Shown here: positions 26,349 to 38,505 of the stretch, piece after piece | How positions within the stretch are numbered: the first letter of the stretch is position 1 | Layout: every line of letters begins with the position of its first letter | Assembly (NCBI RefSeq): GCF_003788585.1 | Contig: NZ_AYKG01000008.1 | Location: forward strand, 1-64,000 | DNA: 64,000 bases | Reading direction: 5' to 3' | From: Salinisphaera japonica YTM-1 | GTDB lineage: Bacteria; Pseudomonadota; Gammaproteobacteria; Nevskiales; Salinisphaeraceae | Made by a program: the position numbers and the translations under genes | Notes under the pieces: model-generated | The model's input: the letters and a program-made list of their open reading frames with translations, nothing else | What the model was told of the DNA's origin: nothing | The model's database searches: none

Positions 26349-27824
26349 TTATAAATCCAGTTCCTTGATCTTGCGGGTCAGCGTATTACGGCCCCAGCCC
26401 AGAAGACGCGCGGCATCCTGGCGATGGCCGTGGGTATGGGCCAGCGCGGCACGGATCATCACCCGCTCCAGGCGCGGCACGGCCTCGTCGAGCAGGTGCG
26501 CCTGGCCGGCCGCAAGCGCCTGATCGGCCCAGATCGCCAGCGCGTCATCCCAAACGTCGTTTGTCTGCGATGACTCGGGCGCGGGGGTATTGTCCGGCGA
26601 CAACGCAGGCGTTGGCGCGACGGTGCGACTGGTTGGCCCGGTCGGTGCGTCCCGGCGCAGCTCGAGCGGCAGGTCTTCGAGCACCACCTCGCGCCCGGGC
26701 GCCATCACGGTCAGCCAACGACACAGATTCTCCAGCTCACGGACGTTGCCTGCCCAGTCCAGGTCGGTGAGAAAATCCCGCGCGGGCACGCCGAGCGTCT
26801 TGTGCTCCATGTCCAGCTCGTCGGCTGCCCGCGCCAGAAAGAAATCCAGCAAGAGAGGAACGTCCTCGCGGCGCTCACGAAGCGGCGGCACGCGCAGGCG
26901 GATGACGTTCAGGCGATGATAGAGATCCTCACGAAAGTGGCCGTGCTTGACCTGGTTTTCCAGATCCTGGTTGGTGGCCGCGATGATGCGCACATCCACG
27001 CTGACCGCCTGATGCCCGCCCACGCGATAGAACTGGCCGTCCTGAAGCACGCGCAACAGCCGGGTCTGTAGATCGGCCGGCATATCGCCGATTTCGTCGA
27101 GGAACAGCGTGCCGCCGTGGGCCTGCTCAAAACGCCCACGGCGCTGGGCGGCCGCCCCGGTGAACGCGCCCTTCTCATGGCCGAAGAACTCGGACTCCAT
27201 CAGGTCCTTGGGAATGGCAGCGGTGTTGACGGCGATGAACGGCCGGGCCGCTCGGGGCGAGTTCTCGTGCAAGGCATGGGCAACCAATTCCTTGCCGGTG
27301 CCGGATTCCCCGGTGATCAACACCGTGATATTGGACGCCGACAAACGCCCGATGGCCCGAAAGACCTCCTGCATGGCCGGAGCTTCACCGATCAGCGACG
27401 TACCGGCAGCCTGACGCGCCGGGCGCTGAATATCGGCCTCGCGAGACAAACGCCCTGCCCGCGTGACCAGCTCCACGGCCTCATCCAGATCGAACGGCTT
27501 GGGCAGATATTCAAAGGCCCCGCTTTTATAAGAAGCCACCGCCGAATCGAGATCGGAATGAGCCGTCACGATGATGATCGGCAGACTGGCCACCACGGCA
27601 TGGACGCGCTCGAGCAGATCCAGCCCGGAGATGCCCGGCATGCGAATATCGGTAAGCAGCACGTCGGGCGTGGCCTCGTCGAGGGCGTCCAACAGCTCGG
27701 CGCCACCGGGAAAACAGGTCACCTGCATGCCCGCGCCGCCCAGCGCGCGCTCCAGCACCCAGCGGATCGATTCGTCGTCGTCGACGACCCAGACAGTCAG
27801 CTCGCTTGCCGGTGACAGGTTCAT
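26349..27824 (-). CDS. ntrC: Nitrogen regulation response regulator NtrC
   Basis: Sigma-54 enhancer-binding protein of 491 residues. The receiver domain (1-120) has [13 protein letters not shown] and the phosphoacceptor region LLTDIRMPG. The AAA+ domain has Walker A GESGTGKE, the GAFTGA loop that contacts sigma-54, and Walker [12 protein letters not shown] Fis-type helix-turn-helix ends the protein ([23 protein letters not shown]). Phosphorylated by NtrB, it should activate glnA, upstream of which I see a sigma-54 promoter and candidate sites. It follows ntrB by 37 bp. Confidence 0.96.
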   Translation of the reverse strand: MNLSPASELTVWVVDDDESIRWVLERALGGAGMQVTCFPGGAELLDALDEATPDVLLTDIRMPGISGLDLLERVHAVVASLPIIIVTAHSDLDSAVASYKSGAFEYLPKPFDLDEAVELVTRAGRLSREADIQRPARQAAGTSLIGEAPAMQEVFRAIGRLSASNITVLITGESGTGKELVAHALHENSPRAARPFIAVNTAAIPKDLMESEFFGHEKGAFTGAAAQRRGRFEQAHGGTLFLDEIGDMPADLQTRLLRVLQDGQFYRVGGHQAVSVDVRIIAATNQDLENQVKHGHFREDLYHRLNVIRLRVPPLRERREDVPLLLDFFLARAADELDMEHKTLGVPARDFLTDLDWAGNVRELENLCRWLTVMAPGREVVLEDLPLELRRDAPTGPTSRTVAPTPALSPDNTPAPESSQTNDVWDDALAIWADQALAAGQAHLLDEAVPRLERVMIRAALAHTHGHRQDAARLLGWGRNTLTRKIKELDL

Positions 27825-27861
27825 ACACGGCTCATCGGTTGGACAAACAATACGGGCGCGC

Positions 27862-28938
27862 TCATTCGCTGGCCTCGCCCATGGGGAGAAACACGCTGAA
27901 CACGGTCTGGCCGGGCCGGCTTTCGCATTCGATCAGGCCGTCGTGCAGATGGATCAGATACTGGGCGATCGGCAGGCCCATGCCCGAGCCATCGGCGCGC
28001 GAGCTCACCATCGGGTGAAAGATGCGCGGCAATAGATCACGATCGATACCCGGCCCGTTATCGATGATATCCACGCGGGCGACCAGTCGGTGCTGAACCC
28101 CGCCGATGGTGAACAGCCGCTGCGTACGCGACCGAATCATCACCTGGCCGGCATTGTCGAGCGCATGCAGGGCGTTGCCGATCAGGTTGAAAAAGACCTG
28201 TATCAGCTGCTCGCGATCGGCGGCCAACGCCGGAATGCTGGGATCATAATCACGCACCAGCGAAACATCGGCCGCCATGTCGGCTGATACCAATGCGCGG
28301 ACGTGCTCCAGCGGCTCGTGGATATTGATCGGCTGCTTGTTGGGCGGCCGACGCGGGCCCAGCATGCCGTCGACGAGATTCTGGAGCCGGTCGGCCTCAC
28401 GGATGATCACGGTGGTGAACTCGACAAGCCCCGGATCATCGATCTCGCGCTCGAGCAGCTGGGCCGCGCCGCGCAAGCCGCCCAGCGGGTTCTTGATCTC
28501 GTGGGCCAGCCCGCGAATCATCTCGCGGTTGGCCAGATTCTGGATCCGCATCTGGTCATCGCGCGAGATCCGCAGCTGTCGATCCAGCGAGAGGAACTCC
28601 AACAGCAGTGCCGGCTGGCCATCGTCTTCGGTGAACGGGGTGACCGTGCAATCCACGATCAGCGGGTCACCCTCGCCGGCGGCCAGATGCAACTCACGCT
28701 CGGTGTAAGCCGCGCCTTCGGCCAGGGCCGCGGTCAAGCGCGGGCGATGATCGGCCAGATACGGCAATGCCCGATCAAAGACCTCGTGATGACAATGCCG
28801 GGCCGAGACGCCGAACAACATCTCACTGGCCGTATTCAGATAGCTCACGGTCAGCGAGGCATCGAGGCAGACGACGGCCGTACGCAGATTATCGAGAATA
28901 TTGCCCGGCGGGATGCCGGGGCGGGTGGCTTTGTGCAT
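27862..28938 (-). CDS. ntrB: Nitrogen regulation sensor histidine kinase NtrB
   Basis: Soluble PAS-containing kinase of about 358 residues. An N-terminal PAS-like region (ILDNLRTAVVCLDASLTVSYLN) precedes the H-box GLAHEIKNPLGGLRGAAQLL with the phosphorylated histidine, and the ATP-binding domain has N-box FNLIGNALHA, DNGPGI and GMGLPIAQYL. It controls NtrC phosphorylation in response to PII. I prefer ATG 28938 (MHKATRPGIPPGN); an upstream start at 28974 adds 12 residues. It belongs to the DUF4124-ntrB-ntrC cluster downstream of glnA. Confidence 0.93.
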   Translation of the reverse strand: MHKATRPGIPPGNILDNLRTAVVCLDASLTVSYLNTASEMLFGVSARHCHHEVFDRALPYLADHRPRLTAALAEGAAYTERELHLAAGEGDPLIVDCTVTPFTEDDGQPALLLEFLSLDRQLRISRDDQMRIQNLANREMIRGLAHEIKNPLGGLRGAAQLLEREIDDPGLVEFTTVIIREADRLQNLVDGMLGPRRPPNKQPINIHEPLEHVRALVSADMAADVSLVRDYDPSIPALAADREQLIQVFFNLIGNALHALDNAGQVMIRSRTQRLFTIGGVQHRLVARVDIIDNGPGIDRDLLPRIFHPMVSSRADGSGMGLPIAQYLIHLHDGLIECESRPGQTVFSVFLPMGEASE

Positions 28939-28991
28939 GACGTCTGGCTTGCAAGGTTCGGGCCATGGCTGCATGACACAGCCGCTTCGTC

Positions 28992-29564
28992 TCAGCTGGG
29001 CGGACGTCCTGCGCGCTCGCCCGGTGCGGGTGTCGACGTCGGCCCGGCCGCGGAACCCGCGCCCAGCGCCATTTCAAACACCACGTGATCGGTGCGGCCG
29101 GTGGGTGTGTCGTGTGCCACGAGCTCGACATCCAGCTCGTGGCGGCCGGGGACCAGCCGGTCGACGGCCAGACGCGTGGCCCGCGGCGGGGCGTCCTCCA
29201 GCACACGGCCGTCCAGGCGATAGATCAAGCGCTCATCCGGGCCCAGACCGTCGGGGATCATCAGCGAAATCGTGGCCTCACCGCGGGGATCGACAATACG
29301 TGCCCCCGGGCCCGGGGTGGCAATCCTTGGCGTATGACTGGCCCCGGGCGGGGTGGCCGCCGACGTCGTGGCCGGGCTATCGGCGGGCTCGGCCAGCGCC
29401 CGTATCGATTGATCGGCGCGACGGGCGGCCGGGCTGGCCGCGCGGTCGCTGTAGTGGCGCACGCCGGCAGCATCCGTCCAGACATAGACCGGAGCCGCGA
29501 GTGCGCTCGCACCGACCGTGACAAGGACGGCAACCATCAGATAACAGTAAGCAGGCCGGATCAT
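28992..29564 (-). CDS. Secreted DUF4124 domain protein
   Basis: A 190-residue exported protein with a signal peptide (hydrophobic core about residues 8-20, cleavage after ALAA) and an N-terminal DUF4124 motif, VYVWTDAAGVRHYSDR. A low-complexity Ala/Pro/Thr region follows, then a beta-rich C-terminal domain with VDRLVPGRHELDVELV. The function is unknown. DUF4124 genes commonly sit between glnA and ntrB in gammaproteobacteria. ATG 29564 is favoured because it opens the signal peptide. Confidence 0.85.
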   Translation of the reverse strand: MIRPAYCYLMVAVLVTVGASALAAPVYVWTDAAGVRHYSDRAASPAARRADQSIRALAEPADSPATTSAATPPGASHTPRIATPGPGARIVDPRGEATISLMIPDGLGPDERLIYRLDGRVLEDAPPRATRLAVDRLVPGRHELDVELVAHDTPTGRTDHVVFEMALGAGSAAGPTSTPAPGERAGRPPS

Positions 29565-29603
29565 GGCCCGAGCGTGACGCAAAAACGAGGGTCGTGCAGG
29601 CAT

Positions 29604-29634
29604 AAAAAAAGACGCACCCGCGAACGGATGCGTC
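29604..29634 (-). terminator. Intrinsic terminator of glnA
   Basis: On the minus strand GACGCA...TGCGTC forms a hairpin (29611-29634) followed by seven T (29604-29610). It is separated from the glnA stop by a 273-bp TIR element, so the glnA 3' untranslated region would include that element. Confidence 0.82.
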
Positions 29635-29667
29635 CTGTCTTGCGACCCGGCGCTTAGGCAACGGGCC

Positions 29668-29940
29668 CTAGGGCGTGTCGTCATAAGATAAGCCGGCGCA
29701 CCGGTAGCCAAGCCGCGGCAAGACAAGGCATCGCGAGTGCAGCGTGGTTATTCCACGTAAACGAACGATAACGCAGGATTGCCGCGGCTTGGCCACCGGC
29801 CCATTCGGGTTGCCCGCGCCGGACGCGCCATGCGGCGTTACGGACCTTGACCGTGGCTAGCCACGCTCGGCGGCCCGCGCCTTGCCTGACACGTCCGGTG
29901 CGGGCAATGCGACGGCATATCTTATGACGACGCGCCCTAG
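29668..29940. repeat. TIR-bounded foldable element, copy E2
   Basis: A 273-bp element with 23-bp terminal inverted repeats (29668-29690 and 29918-29940, one mismatch). Two internal inverted repeats form separate arms: CCAAGCCGCGGCAA / TTGCCGCGGCTTGG (29708-29721, 29779-29792) and TTGCCCGCGCCGGACG / near-complement (29810-29825, 29892-29907). A small CGTGGC/GCCACG hairpin lies inside the second arm. The right end supplies the TAG stop of glnA. No open reading frame is convincing. Confidence 0.8.
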
Positions 29941-31343
29941 CAGCTGTAGTACAGGTCGAACTCGGCCGGGTGCGTGCTCATCTTCAGACGCAGCACTTCC
30001 TCGGACTTCAGCTCGATGTAGCCATCGATCAGGTCGTCGGTGAAGACATCGCCCTTCTTCAGGAACTCGCGATCGTCGGACAGCGCCTGCAGCGCTTCTT
30101 CCAGCGACTGGGCGACGGTCGGAATGGCTTTTTCCTCTTCCGGCGGCAAATCGTAGAGATCCTTGTCCATGGCTTCGCCCGGATGGATCTTGTTCTGGAT
30201 ACCGTCGAGGCCGGCCATCATCATCACGGCGAAGGCAAAGTACGGGTTAGCGGTCGGATCGGGGAAACGCACCTCGATACGACGGGCCTTGGGGCTGGAG
30301 ACCCACGGAATACGGATCGAGGCCGAGCGGTTACGCGCCGAGTAGGCCAGCAGCACCGGGGCTTCAAAGCCCTTGACCAGACGCTTGTAGCTGTTGGTCG
30401 AGGCGTTGGCGAAGGCGTTGATGGCCTTGGCGTGCTTGATGATGCCGCCGATGTAATACAGCGCGGTGTCCGACAGGCCGCCGTACTCGTCGCCGGAGAA
30501 GATGTTCTTGCCGTCCTTGACCAGCGACTGGTGGACATGCATGCCCGAGCCGTTGTCGCCGACCAGCGGCTTGGGCATGAAGGTGGCTGTCTTGCCGAAG
30601 GCATGGGCGACCTGATGCACGCAGTACTTGTAGGTCAGCGTTTCATCAGCTTTCTTGACCAGCGTGTTGAACAACATGCCGATCTCGCCCTGGCCGGCGG
30701 TGCCCACTTCGTGGTGATGCACTTCCGTGGTCAGGCCCATTTCTTCCATGGCCAGGCACATGGCCGAGCGGATGTCGTGCTGGGAGTCGACCGGCGGGAC
30801 CGGCACATAGCCGCCCTTCACGCCCGGGCGATGGCCCATGTTGCCCTCTGCGTAGGCACGGCCGGTGTTCCAGGCACCCTCTTCCGAGTCGATCTCGAAG
30901 CCGGCGCTCTGCATGTCGTTGTTCCAGCGCACGGAATCGAAGATGAAGAATTCGGCTTCCGGGCCGAACAGCGCGGTGTCGGCGATGCCGGTCGAGGCCA
31001 GATACGCCTCGGCGCGCTTGGCCACGGTGCGCGGGTCGCGCTCGTAGCCCATCATGGTGTTGGGTTCGAGCACGTCACAGCGAATGTTGACGGTCGGCTC
31101 TTCGAAGAACGGATCCAGCACCGCGGTGCTGTCGTCCGGCATCATCACCATGTCGGAATCGTTGATGCCTTTCCAGCCGTCGATCGACGAGCCGTCGAAC
31201 ATCTTGCCTTCTTCCATGAACTCGTCGTCGACGACGTGCGCCGGCATGGTCATGTGCTGTTCTTTGCCGCGGGCGTCGCAGAAACGAAAATCCACGAACT
31301 TGGCCTCGGTCTTCTTGATGAGTTCGAGCGCTTTACTCGCCAT
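29937..31343 (-). CDS. glnA: Glutamine synthetase type I
   Basis: Dodecameric ATP-dependent glutamine synthetase, 468 residues. The beta-grasp DGSSIDGW, the catalytic [10 protein letters not shown], the [10 protein letters not shown] loop and the adenylylation segment [10 protein letters not shown] with its tyrosine near residue 397 indicate the regulated I-beta subtype. ATG 31343 is preceded by AAGGAGTG; the longer frame to 31409 overlaps promoter sequence. The C terminus YYSC replaces the usual YYSV, and the stop lies within a TIR element. A sigma-54 promoter and candidate NtrC sites precede it. Confidence 0.97.
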   Translation of the reverse strand: MASKALELIKKTEAKFVDFRFCDARGKEQHMTMPAHVVDDEFMEEGKMFDGSSIDGWKGINDSDMVMMPDDSTAVLDPFFEEPTVNIRCDVLEPNTMMGYERDPRTVAKRAEAYLASTGIADTALFGPEAEFFIFDSVRWNNDMQSAGFEIDSEEGAWNTGRAYAEGNMGHRPGVKGGYVPVPPVDSQHDIRSAMCLAMEEMGLTTEVHHHEVGTAGQGEIGMLFNTLVKKADETLTYKYCVHQVAHAFGKTATFMPKPLVGDNGSGMHVHQSLVKDGKNIFSGDEYGGLSDTALYYIGGIIKHAKAINAFANASTNSYKRLVKGFEAPVLLAYSARNRSASIRIPWVSSPKARRIEVRFPDPTANPYFAFAVMMMAGLDGIQNKIHPGEAMDKDLYDLPPEEEKAIPTVAQSLEEALQALSDDREFLKKGDVFTDDLIDGYIELKSEEVLRLKMSTHPAEFDLYYSC

Positions 31344-31415
31344 GATCACTCCTTGATGGATGGGTGCGCTGCTGTCTGCCGTATCCCGCAGCCAGTACAA
31401 CGGGTGCACTATAAA

Positions 31416-31431
31416 GGCAGGTTCCGTGCCA
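31416..31431 (-). promoter_or_regulatory. Sigma-54 promoter of glnA
   Basis: Minus strand reads TGGCACGGAACCTGCC, with the invariant GG and GC separated by 10 bases. One base departs from the TGGCACG-N4-TTGC consensus. Transcription would start about 12 bases downstream, near 31404. Confidence 0.78.
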
Positions 31432-31469
31432 CGTCATCTATGGCGCAAAACCGGTCTGCTACCTGCTTT

Positions 31470-31486
31470 TGCCCTATTTTGGTGCC
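31470..31486 (-). promoter_or_regulatory. Candidate NtrC-binding site, glnA-proximal
   Basis: Minus strand GGCACCAAAATAGGGCA resembles the NtrC 17-mer TGCACCA-N3-TGGTGCA, with 6 of 7 matches in one half and 5 of 7 in the other. It is centred about 74 bp upstream of the predicted start. Confidence 0.5.
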
Positions 31487-31521
31487 GTAAATTGCACTGT
31501 TTTAGACCTGTAGCTGACCAC

Positions 31522-31538
31522 TGCATTAAAAAAGTGCA
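31522..31538 (-). promoter_or_regulatory. Candidate NtrC-binding site, glnA-distal
   Basis: TGCATTAAAAAAGTGCA has both outer TGCA halves of the NtrC 17-mer and sits about 126 bp upstream of the predicted start, similar to the enhancer placement of glnAp2 in E. coli. Confidence 0.5.
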
Positions 31539-31607
31539 GATCCGCCGGGCCGTCGTCATTCGACGGGGTTCGTTACAATGCCCGCTGAATCGATAGAGCG
31601 CAGACCA

Positions 31608-32510
31608 ATGGATTTTCAACAGCTCATCTTTACGCTGCAGCAGTTCTGGGCCGATCGTGGCTGTGTGGTGGTTCAACCGCTGGATATGGCCGTGGGGGCC
31701 GGCACCTTCCATACCGCGACCTTTCTGCGCTCGATCGGGCCAGAGCCTTGGCGTGCGGCCTACGTGCAGCCCTCGCGTCGCCCGACCGACGGCCGCTACG
31801 GTGAAAACCCCAATCGCCTGCAGCACTATTATCAGTTCCAGGTGCTGTTGAAACCCTCGCCCAAGGATATTCAGGCGCAATATCTGGCCTCGCTGGAAGC
31901 GCTGGGTCTGGATATGTCGATCCATGACGTGCGCTTTGTCGAGGACAATTGGGAGTCGCCCACGCTGGGCGCCTGGGGTCTGGGCTGGGAGATCTGGCTC
32001 AACGGCATGGAGATCACCCAGTTCACGTATTTCCAGCAGGTCGGCGGCATCGATTGTCGGCCGGTCTCGGGCGAGATCACGTACGGGCTGGAGCGCATCG
32101 CCATGTATATCCAGAACGTGGAGTCGGTCTATGATCTAGTGTGGTCGAAGTCGGCGTATGGCACGGTCTATTACGGCGATGTGTTCCACCAGAACGAGGT
32201 CGAGCAGTCGATCTACAACTTCGAGCACGCCCCGGTCGATGCCCTGTTCCGACGCTTTGACGAGCTTGAGACCGAATGTCTTGCCCTGGTGGATCATGGC
32301 CTGCCCTTGCCGGCCTATGAGCGCATGCTGGAGACCTCGCATGCCTTCAATCTGCTGGACGCACGCCATGCCATCTCGGTCACCGAGCGCCAGCGCTTCA
32401 TCCTGCGTGTGCGCACGCTGGCGCGCGGCGTGGCCCGTGCCTATTACGATGCCCGCGAAGCGCTGGGCTTTCCCATGCTCACCCCGAATCAGGAAGACAC
32501 CGCGGCATGA
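31608..32510 (+). CDS. glyQ: Glycyl-tRNA synthetase alpha subunit
   Basis: Catalytic alpha subunit (300 residues) of the bacterial alpha2beta2 glycyl-tRNA synthetase. The N terminus [19 protein letters not shown] and motifs [20 protein letters not shown] and [21 protein letters not shown] are diagnostic. ATG 31608 gives the standard start; an in-frame ATG at 31578 has no support. The stop overlaps the glyS start (ATGA), giving equimolar coupled synthesis with the beta subunit. Confidence 0.97.
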   Translation: MDFQQLIFTLQQFWADRGCVVVQPLDMAVGAGTFHTATFLRSIGPEPWRAAYVQPSRRPTDGRYGENPNRLQHYYQFQVLLKPSPKDIQAQYLASLEALGLDMSIHDVRFVEDNWESPTLGAWGLGWEIWLNGMEITQFTYFQQVGGIDCRPVSGEITYGLERIAMYIQNVESVYDLVWSKSAYGTVYYGDVFHQNEVEQSIYNFEHAPVDALFRRFDELETECLALVDHGLPLPAYERMLETSHAFNLLDARHAISVTERQRFILRVRTLARGVARAYYDAREALGFPMLTPNQEDTAA

Positions 32511-34588
32511 CGGCCACGCTACTCATCGAAATCGGTCTCGAGGAACTGCCGCCGGCGGCCATGTGCCCGCTGGCCGAGACATTTGCCCGCCAACTGGCCG
32601 CCGAGCTGGATAGCGCCGGTATCGCCCGTGGTGAAACCACCGCCCTGGCCACGCCGCGTCGCCTGACCGCGATGATTGAGGCCGTGGCCGCCGAAAGCGC
32701 GGTCGAGGCCGTCGAGAAACAGGGCCCCACGTTGGCCATCGCTTATGACGAGAGCGGCCAGCCCACCAAGGCCGGTCAGGGGTTTGCCCGCTCGGTCGGC
32801 GTGGCCATGGAGGCTCTCGAGGTCGAGGACACCGACAAGGGCCAGCGGCTGCTCTATCGCGGAACCCGCGAGGGCCAGCCCTTGAACGCGCTCCTCCAGG
32901 GCGCGGTCGACAACGCCCTGAAGAACCTGCCGATCCCCAAGCGCATGCGCTGGGGCGACTCACAGGCTGCCTTCGTGCGCCCCGTACACTGGGTGGTTGC
33001 CCTGCATGGCACCGAGGTTCTGGATCTGTCGGTCTTTGATGTGGTCGCCGGGCGCCATACCAGCGGTCATCGCTTTCATCACCCGGGCGAGATCGAACTG
33101 GCCCAGGCTGAGGATTACATCGAACGCCTGCGCTCGCCGGGCTATGTGCTGGTCGATATGGATGCCCGACATACGCTGGTCGAGGCCGAGGTGCATCGCG
33201 CGGCCGACACGCTGGGCGGCCATGCGTTGGTCGACCCGGCCCTCGTTGAGGAGGTCATTGCCCTGGTGGAATGGCCGGTCGGCGTCGCCGGGCGTTTTGA
33301 TACGCGTTATCTCGGTCTGCCGCGAGAAGTCCTGATCGCCACGCTCGAAGGGCACCAGCGCTATTTTCCGGTCGCCGACGATAGCGGTGCCTTGATGGCT
33401 GGTTTTGTCACCGTGGCCAATATCGAAAGCCGTGACCCGGCCCAGGTCGTGGCTGGCAATCAGCGTGTGGTCGACCCGCGCCTGGCCGATGCCCTGTTCT
33501 TCTGGGACGCCGACAAGCGCGCCGGCCAGGCCGCGCGGATTCCGGCTCTGGCAGCCGTGAGTTTCCAGCAATCGCTGGGCAGTATCGCCGACAAAAGCGC
33601 ACGGGTTGCTGCCCTGGCGGCCACACTGGCCGCACCGGCCCAGGCTGATCCGGCGATCGTTGCGCGCGCCGCCGTGCTGGCCAAAACGGATCTCGTGACC
33701 GAAATGGTCGGGGAGTTTCCCGAGCTACAAGGTGTGATGGGCGGCTATTACGCCCGCGAGGAAAACGAGCCCACGGCCGTGGCCGATGCCATCGTCGAGC
33801 ACTATGCCCCGGCCGCGGCCGGGGCGCCGATCGCGGCCTCACCGGCCGGGCGTGCGCTGGCGCTGGCCGACCGGCTGGACACCCTGGCGGGCATTTTCGC
33901 CATCAATAAGCGCCCCAGCGGCGACAAGGATCCGTTCGGGCTGCGCCGGGCCGCGCTGGGTGTGCTGCGCACCCTGATCGAATCCGGCATGCGACTGGAT
34001 CTGGCCGCCCTCATCGAGCAGGCCATCGCCGCGCAGCCGGTCGACGCCGCCCCGGACACGAAAGCCGCACTCTGGCAGTTCCTGATGGAGCGGCTGCGTG
34101 GCTATTATCTGGACAAGAGCGCCACACCGGCCCAGTTCGCGGCCATGTCGGCGCAGAACGTGACTGATCCGGTCGATTTCGATGCCAGGCTGGCCGCGGT
34201 ACAGGCCTTCGAGCGCCTGCCCGAGGCGGCGATCGTGTGCGGCGCCCACAAGCGTATTCGAAATATCCTGAAGCGTAACGACGAGGCAACGATTGCCGAA
34301 GCGATCGTTGTCGAACATCTGGTCGAGCCCGCCGAGCAGGCCCTGCACGCCCGTCTGGTCGAACAGACCGCAAGTATTGATACCGCCGCGGCCGAAGGCG
34401 CCTATACCGAGGCGCTGGCCGCCCTGGCACCGTTGGCCGAGCCGCTGGACGCGTTTTTCGAGGCCGTTATGGTCATGGCAGACGACGCCACCCTGCGCGC
34501 GAACCGCCTGGCCCTGCTCGTGGCCATTGATACCGAGTGTCGTAAAGTGGCCGATATCTCGTGTCTATCGGTGGAGAACGCGTCATGA
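32507..34588 (+). CDS. glyS: Glycyl-tRNA synthetase beta subunit
   Basis: Beta subunit of 693 residues, typical length. It begins [16 protein letters not shown], contains the conserved [29 protein letters not shown] and [18 protein letters not shown] segments, and ends with a DALR-type anticodon-binding helical region. It contributes tRNA recognition to the alpha2beta2 enzyme. Four-base overlaps with glyQ upstream and gmhB downstream imply one operon. Confidence 0.96.
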   Translation: MTATLLIEIGLEELPPAAMCPLAETFARQLAAELDSAGIARGETTALATPRRLTAMIEAVAAESAVEAVEKQGPTLAIAYDESGQPTKAGQGFARSVGVAMEALEVEDTDKGQRLLYRGTREGQPLNALLQGAVDNALKNLPIPKRMRWGDSQAAFVRPVHWVVALHGTEVLDLSVFDVVAGRHTSGHRFHHPGEIELAQAEDYIERLRSPGYVLVDMDARHTLVEAEVHRAADTLGGHALVDPALVEEVIALVEWPVGVAGRFDTRYLGLPREVLIATLEGHQRYFPVADDSGALMAGFVTVANIESRDPAQVVAGNQRVVDPRLADALFFWDADKRAGQAARIPALAAVSFQQSLGSIADKSARVAALAATLAAPAQADPAIVARAAVLAKTDLVTEMVGEFPELQGVMGGYYAREENEPTAVADAIVEHYAPAAAGAPIAASPAGRALALADRLDTLAGIFAINKRPSGDKDPFGLRRAALGVLRTLIESGMRLDLAALIEQAIAAQPVDAAPDTKAALWQFLMERLRGYYLDKSATPAQFAAMSAQNVTDPVDFDARLAAVQAFERLPEAAIVCGAHKRIRNILKRNDEATIAEAIVVEHLVEPAEQALHARLVEQTASIDTAAAEGAYTEALAALAPLAEPLDAFFEAVMVMADDATLRANRLALLVAIDTECRKVADISCLSVENAS

Positions 34589-35136
34589 CACTGTCCACGG
34601 TCGTGCTTGATCGCGACGGCGTGATCAATCGCGACAGCCCGGCGTTCATCAAGTCGGCCGCCGAATGGCATGCCCTGCCCGGCGCCCTGGAGGCCATCGC
34701 CCGGCTCAAACACGCAGGTATGCGCGTGGTGGTTGCCAGCAACCAGTCGGGCCTGGGCCGTGGCTTGTTTGAATACGATGCGCTTCTGGCCATGCACGAC
34801 AAGATGACCCGCCAGATCGGCGACCTCGGCGTGGCCTTGGACGGCATCTTCTTCTGCCCCCACACCGCCGAAGCCAACTGCGGCTGTCGAAAGCCGGCCA
34901 CCGGTCTGCTCGACGACATCATGGGGCGCTGGCATCTTGGCCCCGCCGAATGCGTGATGATCGGCGATAGCCCGACCGATATCCAGGCAGCGCATGCTGC
35001 CGGCATCACCGCGATTGGCGTGCGCTCGGGTAAGACCATCGACGCCGACGATGAGCGTTGGGCGGACGTGCCCATCGTCGACGATCTTTCGGCCGCCGTG
35101 GATCGGCTGCTGCGGGGCGAACCTGATCCTTCGTGA
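34585..35136 (+). CDS. gmhB: D-glycero-beta-D-manno-heptose-1,7-bisphosphate 7-phosphatase
   Basis: HAD phosphatase of 183 residues in ADP-heptose (LPS inner core) synthesis. Motif I is LDRDGVINRD at about 9-18, the zinc loop is CPHTAEANCGCRKP, and motif IV is MIGDSPTDIQAA. ATG 34585 overlaps the glyS stop (ATGA); the longer frame to 34561 would run further into glyS. Third gene of the glyQ-glyS-gmhB operon, a frequent arrangement in gammaproteobacteria. Confidence 0.92.
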   Translation: MTLSTVVLDRDGVINRDSPAFIKSAAEWHALPGALEAIARLKHAGMRVVVASNQSGLGRGLFEYDALLAMHDKMTRQIGDLGVALDGIFFCPHTAEANCGCRKPATGLLDDIMGRWHLGPAECVMIGDSPTDIQAAHAAGITAIGVRSGKTIDADDERWADVPIVDDLSAAVDRLLRGEPDPS

Positions 35137-35597
35137 AGCCATCCGCAGGTGACACCGACCGGATCGTGGCGAGCGTTCACAAGACATACGTCCGCGAATG
35201 AACGCCAATAAACGCGAATAAAAAGAAGACAATTCGCAGACAACGCAGACGCCCGGGAGAGGCATCGAGTACGGCGTCTTAGCAACTCAGCAGCCGGGGC
35301 GACGATCAGTTACTTTCCGAGGGGGATTTACAGAACCTGCTCAATCTTCGGATAACCGTCTGTATTCATTCGCGTTTATTGGCGTTCATTTGCGGACAGG
35401 GTTTTCGTTCGCGTAGCGATCGCTCAGTCTCGTGGGCCGGTGAGAACGCAAATAGAAAGAAGATCATGCGCAGATTACACAGATGACGCAGATTGCTTGG
35501 GCAGCACGTCGAGTAAAGCGTTGTAGCAGCTACAAGCTCAAGCTGACGATCATTTGCTTTCCAACTGAATCTGCGAAATCTGCGGATAGTCTTCATG
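35137..35597. repeat. Gap with 9- and 10-bp periodic repeats, second locus
   Basis: No gene. Forward 10-bp units CGCGAATGAA, CGCCAATAAA, CGCGAATAAA lie at 35193-35222, with an inverted relative at 35364-35397. Nine-base units CGCAGATTA, CACAGATGA, CGCAGATTG lie at 35469-35495, with an inverted pair at 35567-35588. The two arrays are therefore each present in opposite orientations, as in the polA-lysA gap. Confidence 0.75.
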
Positions 35598-35620
35598 AAA
35601 AAGCCGCGTCGAAACGCGGC
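35598..35620 (-). terminator. Intrinsic terminator of gyrB
   Basis: Minus strand GCCGCGT-TTCG-ACGCGGC (35603-35620) followed by five T (35598-35602). It is separated from the gyrB stop by a TIR element, as at glnA. Confidence 0.78.
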
Positions 35621-35624
35621 TTGT

Positions 35625-35912
35625 TAGGGCCTATTGCCGTTTCATGCGAGCGCCGCGTTGGAGACCGCAAATCGTGTCCTGCAAGGCGCGAGTCGCCGCA
35701 TCGTGGCGTGCCACGATCAAGGCTCGTAACGCTGCAGGGCGCCCATCTTCAATTTTTTATGGGCGGCCCAACCCTTTGGGACAAGCGCTGTTTTGCGGCA
35801 ATACAGCGTTCTAGCCCTCTTACGCAGAATGACTGCGCGGCGGGGGCTACGCCTCGTCTTGCCGCAAAACAGCGCTTGGCGCGGGCCCGCATGAAACGGC
35901 AACAGGCCCTAG
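35625..35912. repeat. TIR-bounded foldable element, copy E3
   Basis: About 288 bp. The left end TAGGGCCTATTGCCGTTTCA and the right end TGAAACGGCAACAGGCCCTA are inverted with two mismatches. A perfect 19-bp internal inverted repeat (35783-35801 and 35859-35877) forms one arm, and an 8-bp ATCGTGGC/GCCACGAT hairpin lies in the other half. Compared with E1 it is in the opposite orientation. It contains no gene. Confidence 0.78.
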
Positions 35913-35933
35913 TTGCCTGCGATTCAGCGCCAA

Positions 35934-38405
<2,472 letters not shown>

Positions 38406-38505
38406 TTAACAAGCGGGCTTTCGCGTAACGCCCGGCTCGCGACTTATCCCCCGGGAGTACACAGACGACCATCAATTCGCCGACAGACTGCAGCTTTCGG
38501 AAATA

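Noticed and set aside
29970-31490. 506-codon plus-strand frame opposite glnA
   Set aside because: Antisense shadow of glnA with His/Arg-rich nonsense composition.
16065-35912. Target-site duplications around the TIR elements
   Set aside because: Flanks do not show a consistent duplicated word in the three copies, so the insertion mechanism cannot be inferred.
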